A stretch of 64,000 nucleotides of DNA from Gp6-AA40 sp035571515 (GCA_035571515.1 DATNCQ010000067.1:75591-139590); one strand, 5' to 3'. Positions 7,949 through 16,481 are shown, counted from the first letter of the stretch. Program-made: numbers and translations. Notes: a model not told the origin generated them from the sequence alone.

Positions 7949-9388
7949 ATGCGGGAGCCAGGCCGGGGTCCGGGGTCGGGGATCCGGGATCCGAGGTCCG
8001 CGAGTTCACGTTCTATTGCGGCGCGGTTGAACCGCCTGCCGCCGACGGCGGTTCACCGCCACGCGACGTTTATCGCGGGGATCGGCTCGTTTTTCGATCT
8101 CTTCGACATCTTCCTCGCCGGCGTCCTCGCGACCGTCCTCACGCAGCAGTTTCAGCTGACGCGGGCGGCGTTGCCGCCCATCATCGGGTCGAGCTTCGTC
8201 GGCATGTTCTTCGGCGCCACGCTGCTCGGCCGCTTCGCGGACGAGCGTGGACGGCGCACGGCGTTCCTCGTCAATCTCGGCATCTACTCCGCGTTCACGC
8301 TGCTGGGGGCCTTCAGCCCCACCGTCACCGCGCTCATCGTCACGCGCTTTCTCGCCGGCGTGGGCATCGGCGCCGAATTGCCGCTGGTCGACGCGTACTT
8401 GAGCGAGCTGCTGCCGGCGCGCCATCGCGGCCGCTACACCGCGTGGGCCTACACGCTCGGCTTCGTCGGCGTGCCCGCCGCGGGGTTTCTCGCGCGCGTC
8501 CTCGTGCCGCAGCAGCCGCTCGGCATCGACGGCTGGCGCTGGATGTTCGTGGCGGGATCGCTCGGCGCCGCCATCATCTGGGCGCTACGCGCGAGGCTTC
8601 CCGAGTCGCCGCGGTGGCTCGAATCGGTCGGCCGCTTCGCCGAAGCCGAGGCGATCGTGTCGCGGATGGAACGCGAGGCCGAACGGCTCGGCGCGTTGCC
8701 GCCGCCGGCGCCCGACGAGATCGCCGCGGAGGAGCGCGGACGCTACCGGGTCATCTTCGGCCCGCGCTACCGCGGACGCACGCTGATGCTGTGCGTCTTC
8801 CACGTGTTTCAGACGGTGGGCTATTACGGGTTCGGCACGCTCGTGCCGACGGTGCTCGCCGCCAAGGGCTATTCGATCGTGACGTCGCTGACGTTCACGT
8901 CGCTGACGTTCATCGGCTATCCGATTGGCTCCGCGCTGTCGCTGCCGATAGTCGAGCGTGTCGATCGGCGCTGGCTGATTTGCGGCTCCGCGGCGATGAT
9001 GGCGGTCTTCGGCGTCACGCTGGGCTATGCGACGGCGCCCGAGGTCATCCTGGCGTCGGGGTTTCTCTACACCGCGACGAGCAACATCTTCTCGAACGCG
9101 CTGCACATCTTCCAGGTGGAGATCTTTCCCACCTTCGCGCGCGCGACGGCTGCGGGGACCGCGTATGGCATGAGCCGGCTGTCGACGGCCGCGATGCCGT
9201 TCGTGCTCGTGCCCGTGCTCGATCGCTTCGGGCCGACAGCGATGTTCGGAGTGATCGCCGGCGCGCTGGCGATTTGCATCGTGGATATCGCGCTGTTCGC
9301 ACCGCCGACGACGGGAAGGGCGCTGGAGCGGATCTCGGTAGGGACCGGGGATCGGGGAGCAGGGATCGGTGAGGATCACGGACGGTAG
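7949..9388 (+). CDS. MFS transporter, sugar/aromatic-acid symporter type
   Basis: 479 residues, 12 predicted membrane helices. Family marks: RFADERGRRTAF (loop 2-3 motif), GIGAELPLVDAYLSELLPARHRGR, PESPRWLESVGR at the central loop. The first about 26 residues (including GSGIRDPRS) and the last about 18 (SVGTGDRGAGIGEDHGR) are encoded by GGGATCC heptad repeats, so both protein ends may be recent additions. A TTG at 8027 would remove the odd N-terminus; neither start has a strong ribosome site. It follows the cupin gene by 6 bp and is probably in the same operon, so the substrate may be a sugar acid or related compound (inference). Confidence 0.82.
   Translation: MREPGRGPGSGIRDPRSASSRSIAARLNRLPPTAVHRHATFIAGIGSFFDLFDIFLAGVLATVLTQQFQLTRAALPPIIGSSFVGMFFGATLLGRFADERGRRTAFLVNLGIYSAFTLLGAFSPTVTALIVTRFLAGVGIGAELPLVDAYLSELLPARHRGRYTAWAYTLGFVGVPAAGFLARVLVPQQPLGIDGWRWMFVAGSLGAAIIWALRARLPESPRWLESVGRFAEAEAIVSRMEREAERLGALPPPAPDEIAAEERGRYRVIFGPRYRGRTLMLCVFHVFQTVGYYGFGTLVPTVLAAKGYSIVTSLTFTSLTFIGYPIGSALSLPIVERVDRRWLICGSAAMMAVFGVTLGYATAPEVILASGFLYTATSNIFSNALHIFQVEIFPTFARATAAGTAYGMSRLSTAAMPFVLVPVLDRFGPTAMFGVIAGALAICIVDIALFAPPTTGRALERISVGTGDRGAGIGEDHGR
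7963..8000. repeat. GGGATCC-type heptad repeat inside the MFS 5' end
   Basis: Five degenerate 7-bp units (GGGGTCC, GGGGTCG, GGGATCC, GGGATCC, GAGGTCC) translated as part of the MFS N-terminus. Confidence 0.75.
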
Positions 9389-9424
9389 GGACCAGGGATC
9401 GGGGATCAGGGATCGGTGGGTTCA
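9341..9424. repeat. GGGATCG-type heptad repeat, left arm
   Basis: Degenerate units GGGATCG/GGGATCA, covering the MFS stop codon. CAGGGATCGGTGAGGA at 9360-9375 returns as its exact reverse complement at 9933-9948. Confidence 0.85.
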
Positions 9425-9542
9425 GGGATTAGGGGGGTTCGCGGGTTGGGGTAGCTAGTTCCCCTCGCGTCGCGGGGCGCTGACGAACAGGTGATTTCAG
9501 GCGCAAAAATCATCCGTCACAAGTCTTGCACTCCGGCGGGAC

Positions 9543-9905
9543 ATGCCTATCCAATCCTATCGAGACCTCGACGCATGGCGGCTAGGAATGGATTTCGTCG
9601 TCGAAATCTATCGCCTGACCAGCGTTCTGCCCCAAGAGGAGCGCTACGGACTGAGTGCACAACTCCGTAGAGCCGCCGTGTCGATTCCGTCGAACGTCGC
9701 CGAAGGGCATCAACAGGGCACGAAGTCCTACGCGCATTTCGTGTCCGTGGCTTTAGGCAGTCTTGCCGAGGCCGAAACGCAGATCGAAGTTGCCAGCAGG
9801 TTGCGCTACGTGAGTGCGCCGGATCTTGCGTCCGTTTCAGAGCTCGCCGTTCATCTAGGCCGGGTTCTTCACGGACTGCGACGGTCATTACAAACCCGCG
9901 AATGA
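9543..9905 (+). CDS. Four-helix-bundle protein (23S rRNA intervening-sequence type)
   Basis: 120 residues. The pattern YRDLDAWRLGMDFVVEIYRLTSVLP...YGLSAQLRRAAVSIPSNVAEGHQQG is diagnostic of the family annotated as four helix bundle protein (TIGR02436), first known from ORFs in 23S rRNA intervening sequences and related to the Avd subunit of diversity-generating retroelements. The family is thought to bind nucleic acid as a pentamer. Here no rRNA is nearby; the gene is flanked by inverted heptad arrays (9341-9424 and 9933-9983), which suggests a mobile cassette. No reverse transcriptase or variable repeat was seen within the window. Confidence 0.9.
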   Translation: MPIQSYRDLDAWRLGMDFVVEIYRLTSVLPQEERYGLSAQLRRAAVSIPSNVAEGHQQGTKSYAHFVSVALGSLAEAETQIEVASRLRYVSAPDLASVSELAVHLGRVLHGLRRSLQTRE

Positions 9906-9932
9906 CTCCTGATGCCTGAGCCCGAACCCTAG

Positions 9933-9983
9933 TCCTCACCGATCCCTGATCCCTGACCCCCGATCCCCGATCCCCGATCCCTC
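9933..9983. repeat. GGGATCG-type heptad repeat, right (inverted) arm
   Basis: CGATCCC/TGATCCC units, reverse complement of the array at 9341-9424. It ends at the stop codon (9982) of the minus-strand DUF5916 gene. Confidence 0.85.
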
Positions 9984-12252
9984 AGAAGCGATAGGTGTAG
10001 AGAATCTTCGACGCCGCTCGCCTGTCCAGTGTCGAAAACCGGTCGCGCACGGGATCGTCCAGCCAGTTGTGGTTGTAGACGACGTAGAGGTCGTTGCCGG
10101 GCGTGAGAATCCACCGGAACCGCGACTGCCAGCCCATGACGGCGCTGACCGAATCGTACTGGACGTTGTTCGACAGCGACACCCACGGACTGAACTGCGT
10201 CTCGAGCACGGTGCGATAGAGGCGCGTCGTGAAGCTGCCCTGCGGCAAGTCGATCCTGTTCCACTCGCCGTCGAGAAAGAGCACGACGCCGCGCCGCGGG
10301 CGAATGGCGATGTCGAGGTTGAGCTGATCGCGGTCGCCGGAGTAGAAGCTGCCGGTCTCGAGCTGGCCTTCGACCGCGACCATCCGCCGGTTCGCCGAGC
10401 GCGCCTGGAACCGGTAGCGCGTGTAGTCGTACTCCGAACCAATCGGCAGCGTGATGTCGCGGCTGATGTTGAAGTTGCGATCGAGCCGTTCGGACGTCGG
10501 GATGACGTGCACCTGGATCTGATCCTGCGACTGAAAGTTCGCCTGCAGCACCGTGACGTCCCATTGCCGCAGCAGCGGATCGTTGCCGGCGGTCAGGTAC
10601 TGCAGGTCCCCTGCTACGGCAAACTGATACTGCTGCACGCCGAACCGCGTGCGGCCCTGCACGCGGCGGGGCCGCGGCTGAAAGCGCGCCTGCGGCGCGA
10701 AGCGCCGGTAGCCGTTGCGCAGCGTGAAGCCGACCGCGGGGTCGTAGTTCTGCTGCACCTCGCGGTAGTTGAAGCGGCCGATGTATCGATCGTTCGGGTA
10801 CTCGATGTTGGCGCCCCAGGCCCCGTTCTTGTCCTGCTTCGACGGATTGGTGGTCGTCAGGTAGAAACCGGTCATGAAGAGGTTCTGGTTGCCGCGGAGC
10901 CGCGTCGTGCCGAGGCGGAAGTCGGCGCCGAGGGTGTTCAGCGCATCGAAGGTGCCGAGGGGCGGCGCGAGCGGGATCGCCGACTCGCCGGATCGCGCGT
11001 CGCGGCGCGTGTAGAGCGCGCCGACGTACGACTCGCGCAGGACGTTGCGCCTGACACGCAGCGCGGTGAAGTCTTCGCCCGGCGTGCCGTCCGCGCGCGC
11101 GGTCCGGATCTGCATGAGGCCGACGTTCTGCCTGCCGGCCTGCCCGGTGAGCTTGACGCCGAGATCGATCTTCTGCGGATCGCCGTTGGCGTCGAGACCG
11201 ACGCGGCGCGTGAAGAACGGCACCACGGCCACATTGCGGCTGCTGCCGCCGAAATTCTGCGATTCGTAGCTCGCGAAGTCGAAGTACGACGCGCCCTCGA
11301 GAAAGAACCCGCGCTTCTCCGGGAAGAACAGCGAGTACTGCGTCAGGTTCACCTGCCGCTGGTCGACTTCCGTCTGCGCAAAGTCGGTGTTGACGGTCAC
11401 GTTGGCGCGCAGCGCCGGCGTCACGCTGTAGTAGGCGTCGATCCCGGCGCTGGCATCCGTTTCCGTCTCCGCCCGGCCGCGTCCCGGCGAGGCGAGGGCG
11501 GACGTGACACCGTAGGGCCGCAGCTCGAGCCCGTGCCCCTGCGACACGTCATTGATGCCGAGCAGCAGGCCCGTGTACTGAATCTTGATCCCCTGATTCA
11601 GCCCCCATCCGGTCCAGAGGCTCTCCTCGTTCTTGCGCCGCACCGTGCGCTGGAAGTTGACGCCCCACGCGTCGGCGGCGGGATTGAAATTCAACGTGCG
11701 GAACGGGATTTCGATCTCGATCGTCCAGCCGATCTCGCTGCGGCGGACGTGCGCGTTCCAGATGCCGTCCCAGTCGCGATTGGTCTGCCCCGCCGGGCTC
11801 ATGAGCGCGTCGGCCATCAGGCCCGACGGGTTCATCTCGAAGTAGTACCCGTTGCGCGCGTCGAGGAACGTGTCGAATATCCAGATGAAGCGGTCGTCGC
11901 CCCCCAGCCCTTCGTCGCGCTTCATGGTGTTGCCCAGCAGCCTGCCGGGCTCGTCGTCGAAGCAGGTGACGCCCATGTAGAGCGCGTCGCGCGAATACAG
12001 GAAGCGCACCTCGGTGCGTTCGGTCGGCGGCGCGCCGGTCTGCGGAATCTGCTGCGTGAAATCAGCGGCGGGAATCGCGCGCGTCCAGGCCGCCTCGTCC
12101 AGCTGGCCGTCGAGCGTGATGGTCTCGGCCGTGTCGAGGCGCACGGCCGTGACGGTCGGCCGCGCGTTCTCGCCGGGAGTGTCCTGCGCCGCCGCCGCGA
12201 TGGGTGCGGCTAGCGCGGCCACGATCAACACGAGGCGTATTCGAAAAATCAT
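9982..12252 (-). CDS. DUF5916-type outer-membrane protein with CBM9-like domain
   Basis: 756 residues. Signal peptide (MIFRIRLVLIVAALAAPIAAAAQ), then a CBM9-like beta-sandwich (about 35-215: ITLDGQLDEAAWTRA, FLYSRDALYMGVTCFD, IEIEIPFRTL), then a barrel region with the family hallmark FFPEKRGFFLEGASYFDF and aromatic-ended strands to a C-terminal Phe (TYRF). Proteins of this build are common in Acidobacteriota and Bacteroidota; their cargo is unknown. The start ATG 12252 gives the signal peptide; the open frame to 13410 is a shadow of the hydrolase gene. It is divergent from that gene with 57 bp between them. A second member lies at 36790-39300. Confidence 0.85.
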   Translation of the reverse strand: MIFRIRLVLIVAALAAPIAAAAQDTPGENARPTVTAVRLDTAETITLDGQLDEAAWTRAIPAADFTQQIPQTGAPPTERTEVRFLYSRDALYMGVTCFDDEPGRLLGNTMKRDEGLGGDDRFIWIFDTFLDARNGYYFEMNPSGLMADALMSPAGQTNRDWDGIWNAHVRRSEIGWTIEIEIPFRTLNFNPAADAWGVNFQRTVRRKNEESLWTGWGLNQGIKIQYTGLLLGINDVSQGHGLELRPYGVTSALASPGRGRAETETDASAGIDAYYSVTPALRANVTVNTDFAQTEVDQRQVNLTQYSLFFPEKRGFFLEGASYFDFASYESQNFGGSSRNVAVVPFFTRRVGLDANGDPQKIDLGVKLTGQAGRQNVGLMQIRTARADGTPGEDFTALRVRRNVLRESYVGALYTRRDARSGESAIPLAPPLGTFDALNTLGADFRLGTTRLRGNQNLFMTGFYLTTTNPSKQDKNGAWGANIEYPNDRYIGRFNYREVQQNYDPAVGFTLRNGYRRFAPQARFQPRPRRVQGRTRFGVQQYQFAVAGDLQYLTAGNDPLLRQWDVTVLQANFQSQDQIQVHVIPTSERLDRNFNISRDITLPIGSEYDYTRYRFQARSANRRMVAVEGQLETGSFYSGDRDQLNLDIAIRPRRGVVLFLDGEWNRIDLPQGSFTTRLYRTVLETQFSPWVSLSNNVQYDSVSAVMGWQSRFRWILTPGNDLYVVYNHNWLDDPVRDRFSTLDRRAASKILYTYRF

Positions 12253-12309
12253 CCTGGGGTCCGTGCATGATACCCTTCCCGGTCTGCCCACCGCAGTTGA
12301 GGAGAACGT

Positions 12310-13236
12310 ATGGAACAGCAGGTTGAACAGCAGCGACTGACGGCAAAAGATTTCCACCCGGAAATCCTCAAGCTCTTCGATCGCTACGTGCACGGGATGA
12401 TCGACCGCCGCGGCTTCCTCGACGGCGCCGCGAAGTTCGCGGTCGGCGGCATGACCGCCGCCGCCATCCTCCAGGCGCTCAGCCCGAACTACGCCTGGGC
12501 CGAGCAGGTACCCGAGAGCGACAAGCGCATCTCGACAATGACGCTCGACTACGATTCGCCGAAGGGCCAAGGCAAGATGAAGGGCTACTTCGCCAAGCCC
12601 GCGACCCTCAACGGCAAGATCCCGGGCGTGGTCGTGGTGCACGAGAACCGCGGGCTCACGCCGTACATCAAGGACGTCGCGCGGCGGCTCGCCGTCGCCA
12701 ACTTCGTCGCCTTCGCGCCCGACGCGCTGACGCCGCTCGGCGGCTACCCGGGCAACGACGACAAGGGCGTCGAGATGCAGCGCACGCTCGACCAGAACAA
12801 GATCATCGAGGACTTCGTCGAGGCCGTGAGCGTGCTGCAGAAACGCGCCGAGTGCACCGGCAAGGTCGGCGCGGTCGGCTTCTGCTTCGGCGGCAGCGTC
12901 TGCAACCAGCTGGCGGTGCGCGTGCCGTCGCTGGCGGCGTCGGCGCCCTACTACGGCGGACAGCCGAAGGCGGAAGACGTGCCGAAGATCAACGCGCCGC
13001 TGCTGATCCACTACGGCGGGCTCGACGAGCGCGTCAACGCCGGGTGGCCGGCCTACGAGGCGGCGCTCAAGGCCAACGGCAAGAAGTACGAGGAGTTCGT
13101 CTACGCCGGCGCGAACCACGGCTTCCACAACGACACGACCCCGCGCTACGACAAGGCGGCGGCCGAGCTGTCGTGGCAGCGGACGATCGACTTCTTCAAC
13201 AAGAACCTGCGCACGGGCGGGCGCGCGACGAATTAG
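12310..13236 (+). CDS. Dienelactone hydrolase family protein with Tat-like leader
   Basis: 308 residues. The leader has a twin-arginine-like segment (DRRGFLDGAAKFAVGG, about 32-47), so export through Tat is likely. The alpha/beta-hydrolase part shows HENRG (111-115) and the triad Cys192 (GFCFGG), Asp239 (GGLDER) and His270 (GANHGFHN), matching dienelactone hydrolase, which opens lactone rings using a Cys nucleophile. A good ribosome site (GAGGAG) precedes the ATG. Downstream lies a repeat composite directly after the stop. Function on a dienelactone is not proven; many exported members have unknown substrates. Confidence 0.87.
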   Translation: MEQQVEQQRLTAKDFHPEILKLFDRYVHGMIDRRGFLDGAAKFAVGGMTAAAILQALSPNYAWAEQVPESDKRISTMTLDYDSPKGQGKMKGYFAKPATLNGKIPGVVVVHENRGLTPYIKDVARRLAVANFVAFAPDALTPLGGYPGNDDKGVEMQRTLDQNKIIEDFVEAVSVLQKRAECTGKVGAVGFCFGGSVCNQLAVRVPSLAASAPYYGGQPKAEDVPKINAPLLIHYGGLDERVNAGWPAYEAALKANGKKYEEFVYAGANHGFHNDTTPRYDKAAAELSWQRTIDFFNKNLRTGGRATN

Positions 13237-13418
13237 TTGGTCGTTCGTCGTTGGTCGTTGGTAGTTGGTAGTTAATGCCGCCGGGTCCGCAGCGCAGGGG
13301 ATCATCCTGTGCCGCGGGACCCGGCCTACGTACGTAGCGCGGGGTACGTAGGGCGGGTTCCGCCGGAGCGGAGACGCTGGGCGACGGCGGACCCGCCAAC
13401 CATCAACCACCCACCACC
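13237..13418. repeat. Composite repeat: TTGGTCG heptads, R1 palindrome, CCAACCA heptads
   Basis: Directly after the hydrolase stop: TTGGTCG/TTGGTAG heptads (13237-13274), an R1 module (GGGTCCGC...CCTACGTACGTAG...GGCGGACCCGCC, about 13278-13397), then heptads in reverse orientation (CCAACCATCAACCACC). The arms form an inverted pair around R1. No gene is visible in 13237-13468. Confidence 0.8.
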
Positions 13419-13468
13419 CTGCCCGTCTGGGTGATGCGCGCCCCAGTGCGGCGCGTCACAATCGCCCC

Positions 13469-14359
13469 ATGCTTACCGAATTCTCCAATCAGCTTGCGGA
13501 TGCCGCAGCGGCGGCGGCTCCGTCGGTCGTGCAGGTGCAGGGACGCCGCAGGGCCGCCAGCGGCATCGTCTATGGCCAGGGGACGGTCGTCACGACCGTC
13601 CAGGCGCTCGGGCGCGAGGACGGGCACGGGCTTCGCGTCCGCGGCAGCGAGGGCGACGCGGTCGACGCGGAGCTCGCGGCGTGGGATCCGGCGACGAGCC
13701 TCGCGGTGTTGAAGGCGCCCGCGCTGACAGCCCCGGCCATCCGGGTCGCCACGCAGCCGGCGCGCGTCGGACATCTCGCGCTCGCGCTGGCGCGGTCGTG
13801 GAGCAACAACCTGACCGCCAGCGCCGGCATCGTCTCGATCATCGGCGGGCCGCTTCGCACCGGGCGCCGGCGCTCCATCGATCAGGTGATTCGTACGACC
13901 GCGCCCATGCACGACGGCTTTGCCGGCGGGGCGTTCGTGGACACATCGGGCGCGCTCGTCGGCATCACCACGGCCTCCACCATCCGCGGTCTTGGCGTCG
14001 TCATCCCGTCGGCCATTGCCTGGAAGACGGCGCAGGGCCTTCTCGAGCACGGCCGGACGAAAACCGGCTACATCGGCGTCGCGGGCCAGCAGGTGCAGCT
14101 GCCGGAGGGTCAGCGCACGGACGGCCGCGACGAGGCGGTGCTCGTCATCGCGGTCAACCGCGACGGACCGGCCGCGAAGGCGGGCGTCCTGGTCGGTGAC
14201 GTCATCCTGGCGCTCGACGGCCAGCCGATTGCCGCGCCCGACGACCTGCTCGACCTGCTGACGGGCGACCGCGTCGGCAAGCCCGCGACGCTGCGGATTC
14301 TGCGCGGCGGCTCGGCAACCGAGCTGCCGGTGACCGTGGGCGAACGGGGCGCGTCCTAG
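13469..14359 (+). CDS. Degenerate HtrA-like (S1C) protein with PDZ domain, catalytic triad lost
   Basis: 296 residues with a trypsin-like fold (about 10-195) and a C-terminal PDZ domain (about 200-290: AVLVIAVNRDGPAAKAGVLVGDVILALDGQPI). Alignment to the HtrA at 14787-15725 shows all three catalytic positions changed: His to Gln45 (VTTVQAL against LTNHHVV), Asp to Ser77 (ATSLAVL against GTDLAVL), Ser to Ala152 (GFAGGA against GNSGGP). The frame is intact and the PDZ is well kept, so this is likely a functional non-protease, such as a binding or regulatory partner. No signal peptide is visible. A LuxR-type regulator follows 31 bp downstream. Confidence 0.85.
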   Translation: MLTEFSNQLADAAAAAAPSVVQVQGRRRAASGIVYGQGTVVTTVQALGREDGHGLRVRGSEGDAVDAELAAWDPATSLAVLKAPALTAPAIRVATQPARVGHLALALARSWSNNLTASAGIVSIIGGPLRTGRRRSIDQVIRTTAPMHDGFAGGAFVDTSGALVGITTASTIRGLGVVIPSAIAWKTAQGLLEHGRTKTGYIGVAGQQVQLPEGQRTDGRDEAVLVIAVNRDGPAAKAGVLVGDVILALDGQPIAAPDDLLDLLTGDRVGKPATLRILRGGSATELPVTVGERGAS

Positions 14360-14390
14360 CAGGGCGGGCCTTTGCGGTCCGCCTCACACG

Positions 14391-14777
14391 ATGCGCCTGC
14401 TGCTGGTTGGAACACCCGAGGGACGCGCGCGCCTTCGCGCCGAGCTCGAACACAGCTCGTTCACCATCGCCGGGGAGTTTGCGACGATGGCCGATGCCCG
14501 CGCGTCGGCCGCCGAAGGCGACGCCATCCTCACCGCGGATGCGAGGGGTTCGCACCGCTTTGACGGGGAGGCTTTCGAGGAGCCGTTGACGCCCCGCGAG
14601 ATCGACGTGCTGGAGCTGCTCGCGGAAGGACTGTCCAACAAGGCGATTGCCGCCAGGCTGGGCATCAGCGACCAGACCGTGAAGTTCCACGTCGCCGCCG
14701 TCTGCGGGAAGCTTGGGGCGGCCAACCGCACCGACGCCGTGCGGCGCGCCATCCGCCGCGGCCTGGTCTCGCTGTAG
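14391..14777 (+). CDS. Short LuxR-type regulator with reduced receiver domain
   Basis: 128 residues. The C-terminal part (about 65-128: LTPREIDVLELLAEGLSNKAIAARLGISDQTVKFHVAAVCGKLGAANRTDAV) is a canonical LuxR/GerE helix-turn-helix. The N-terminal part (MRLLLVGTPEGRARLRAEL..., about 60 residues) is half the length of a receiver domain and lacks a recognisable phospho-acceptor Asp. So it probably does not take part in standard phosphorelay. It follows the degenerate HtrA gene by 31 bp on the same strand and meets the active HtrA gene tail to tail, suggesting one functional locus. Confidence 0.85.
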   Translation: MRLLLVGTPEGRARLRAELEHSSFTIAGEFATMADARASAAEGDAILTADARGSHRFDGEAFEEPLTPREIDVLELLAEGLSNKAIAARLGISDQTVKFHVAAVCGKLGAANRTDAVRRAIRRGLVSL

Positions 14778-14786
14778 CGCCCGCGC

Positions 14787-15725
14787 CTAGTTCCGTTGGG
14801 ATTCAACCGGCGTCACCGCGACGGTGCGCCGCTGCCCGCCACGGATCACCGCCACGTCCACCGCGTGGTTGATCTGCTCTTCGCCGAGGACCCGATGGAG
14901 GTCGTCGACGCCGGCAATCGCCACGTCGCCGAAGGCAACGATGATGTCGCCTTTTTCGAGACCGGCCTTTGCCGCCGGGCTCCCCTTCTCGACGGAGTCG
15001 ACCCGGACGGCCGACGCAATCGCCACCCGGTTGGCGCGCGCGAGCGTGCGCGGGACGTCGATGTTCTGCCCCGCGATGCCGATGTAGCCGCGGCGGATGC
15101 GGCCGTCGCGAATCAGGCGCGAGGCGACGAAGCGTGCGGTGTTGATGCCGATGGCGAAGCAGAGGCCCTGCGCGGGGAGAATCATCGCCGTGTTGATGCC
15201 GATCACCTCGCCGCGCGTGGTGACCAGCGGGCCGCCCGAGTTGCCGGGATTGAGCGAGGCGTCGGTCTGGATGATGTCGTCGATGAGGCGGCCCGACTGC
15301 GACCGCAGCGATCGCCCGAGCGCGCTGATCACCCCTGTCGTCACCGAGTGCTGGAAGCCGAACGGGTTCCCGATCGCGATCGCCACCTGTCCCACGCGCA
15401 CGCGGCGCGAGTCGCCGAAGCGCGCCCACGGCAGCGTGGCATCGACGCGGAGCACGGCGAGATCCGTGCCCGCGTCCTGTCCGATGACGTCCGCGCGCAG
15501 GGCGCGGCCGTCCGTGAGAATCACGTCCACGCGCGCCGCGCCGTGCACGACGTGGTGATTTGTCAGCACCAGCCCGTCCGGTGTAAAGATGACGCCGGAG
15601 CCCGCGCCGACGTCGCCGCGCTGGACGTTGACCACGGCGGGGCCGACGGTATCGACGGCGCCGATGACGGCCTGCGAGTAGGCGTCGAGCAGCTGATCGT
15701 CGTCAACGCGTGGTTCGGTGTTCAT
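14787..15725 (-). CDS. HtrA-like S1C serine protease with PDZ domain
   Basis: 312 residues. Intact triad: His58 (LTNHHVV), Asp88 (GTDLAVLR), Ser163 (NPGNSGGPL). The PDZ domain spans about 215-305 (VDSVEKGSPAAKAGLEKGDIIVAFGD). Unlike DegP/DegS, the N-terminus (MNTEPRVDDDQLLDAYSQAV) has no signal peptide or membrane helix, so a cytoplasmic location is predicted. It is convergent with the LuxR gene (9 bp between stops) and resembles the protein at 13469-14359 along its length, including the YIGIAGQ/YIGVAGQ segment before the PDZ. The two HtrA-like genes are probably paralogues. Confidence 0.9.
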   Translation of the reverse strand: MNTEPRVDDDQLLDAYSQAVIGAVDTVGPAVVNVQRGDVGAGSGVIFTPDGLVLTNHHVVHGAARVDVILTDGRALRADVIGQDAGTDLAVLRVDATLPWARFGDSRRVRVGQVAIAIGNPFGFQHSVTTGVISALGRSLRSQSGRLIDDIIQTDASLNPGNSGGPLVTTRGEVIGINTAMILPAQGLCFAIGINTARFVASRLIRDGRIRRGYIGIAGQNIDVPRTLARANRVAIASAVRVDSVEKGSPAAKAGLEKGDIIVAFGDVAIAGVDDLHRVLGEEQINHAVDVAVIRGGQRRTVAVTPVESQRN

Positions 15726-15808
15726 CGCTCGATCCTATGGACACGCCTGGCGGCGCAGATCCCCCAAACGGGTTGAATCGACCGGCCCGGGGAGCAACAC
15801 CACGTAGC

Positions 15809-15826
15809 GGCCGGCTTTAGCCGGCC
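15809..15826. repeat. Palindrome GGCCGGCT-TT-AGCCGGCC upstream of the CDO-like gene
   Basis: Perfect 8-bp arms with a 2-base loop. A close relative (TCCGGCTTTAGCCGA) lies at 44279-44294, so this is a small dispersed element rather than a gene-specific operator. Confidence 0.6.
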
Positions 15827-15840
15827 CGGAGCGGAAGAAG

Positions 15841-16479
15841 ATGTGCGATCTCGACCACCATCAGCACGGTGATTTCGGGTTCATCGTGGACGTGCCGGAA
15901 ATCCGCGCATTGATCGATGAGACGCGCAGGCTGTCCCGGGAGATTCGCGATCATGCGGCGCGGGTCGAGGCGCTGCGGCCGGCTTTCTCGCGGCTGCTTG
16001 CGGCCCAGGGGTGGCTCCCCGACGAATTCGCCCGGCCCGATACGGCAAGCGGGATGGGCGGCGGCATCGGCCAGTACGCTCTCTACCGCGACGAGGCCGG
16101 CGAGCTCTGTCTGTTCTCGCTCGTCGTGCCGGCGGGCTCGTCAACGCCGGTGCACGACCATCTCGCGTGGGGACTCATTGGCGTCTACCGCGGGATGCAG
16201 CTCGACACGACCTATGCGCGGTTGGACGATGGGCGTGATGAAACGAAGGCGACGCTGAAAGTTTCGAGTGAGCAGACCGTCAGCGCGGGCGAGTTCTACA
16301 CGCTGCTGCCGCCGGACGGCGACATCCACTACGTGAAGACGGTGTCGGAGGCGCCCTCCGTGTCGATTCACCTGCTCGCGAACGATACCGGCTGCGTGCT
16401 GCGGCACAAGTACGACCCGCTGGCGGGCACCGTCACCGCGTTCAGGTCGATGTGGGCCAACGTGAAATGCGCCGAATAA
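15841..16479 (+). CDS. Cysteine-dioxygenase-family (cupin) protein
   Basis: 212 residues. The motif STPVHDHLAWGLIGVYRG gives His105 and His107, and SVSIHLL gives His177: the 3-His iron site of thiol dioxygenases. The gap DIHYVKTVSEAP fits the second cupin motif. Known relatives oxidise cysteine or 3-mercaptopropionate to the sulfinate. The exact thiol is not decided by sequence. The N-terminal tail CDLDHHQHGDFGF is His-rich. GGAAGAAG just before the ATG is a usable ribosome site. Convergent with the enolase-superfamily gene (2 bp between stops). Confidence 0.75.
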   Translation: MCDLDHHQHGDFGFIVDVPEIRALIDETRRLSREIRDHAARVEALRPAFSRLLAAQGWLPDEFARPDTASGMGGGIGQYALYRDEAGELCLFSLVVPAGSSTPVHDHLAWGLIGVYRGMQLDTTYARLDDGRDETKATLKVSSEQTVSAGEFYTLLPPDGDIHYVKTVSEAPSVSIHLLANDTGCVLRHKYDPLAGTVTAFRSMWANVKCAE

Positions 16480-16481
16480 CC

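Noticed and set aside
9543..9905. Diversity-generating retroelement, because the four-helix-bundle family includes Avd
   Set aside because: No reverse transcriptase, template repeat or variable repeat was found within the window.
10069..12213. 714-codon plus-strand ORF opposite the DUF5916 gene
   Set aside because: Low-complexity antisense shadow; the minus strand has signal peptide, CBM9-like and barrel motifs.
13237..13418. CRISPR array
   Set aside because: Repeats here and at the other heptad loci have 7-9 bp periods without spacers of uniform length, and no cas genes are present.
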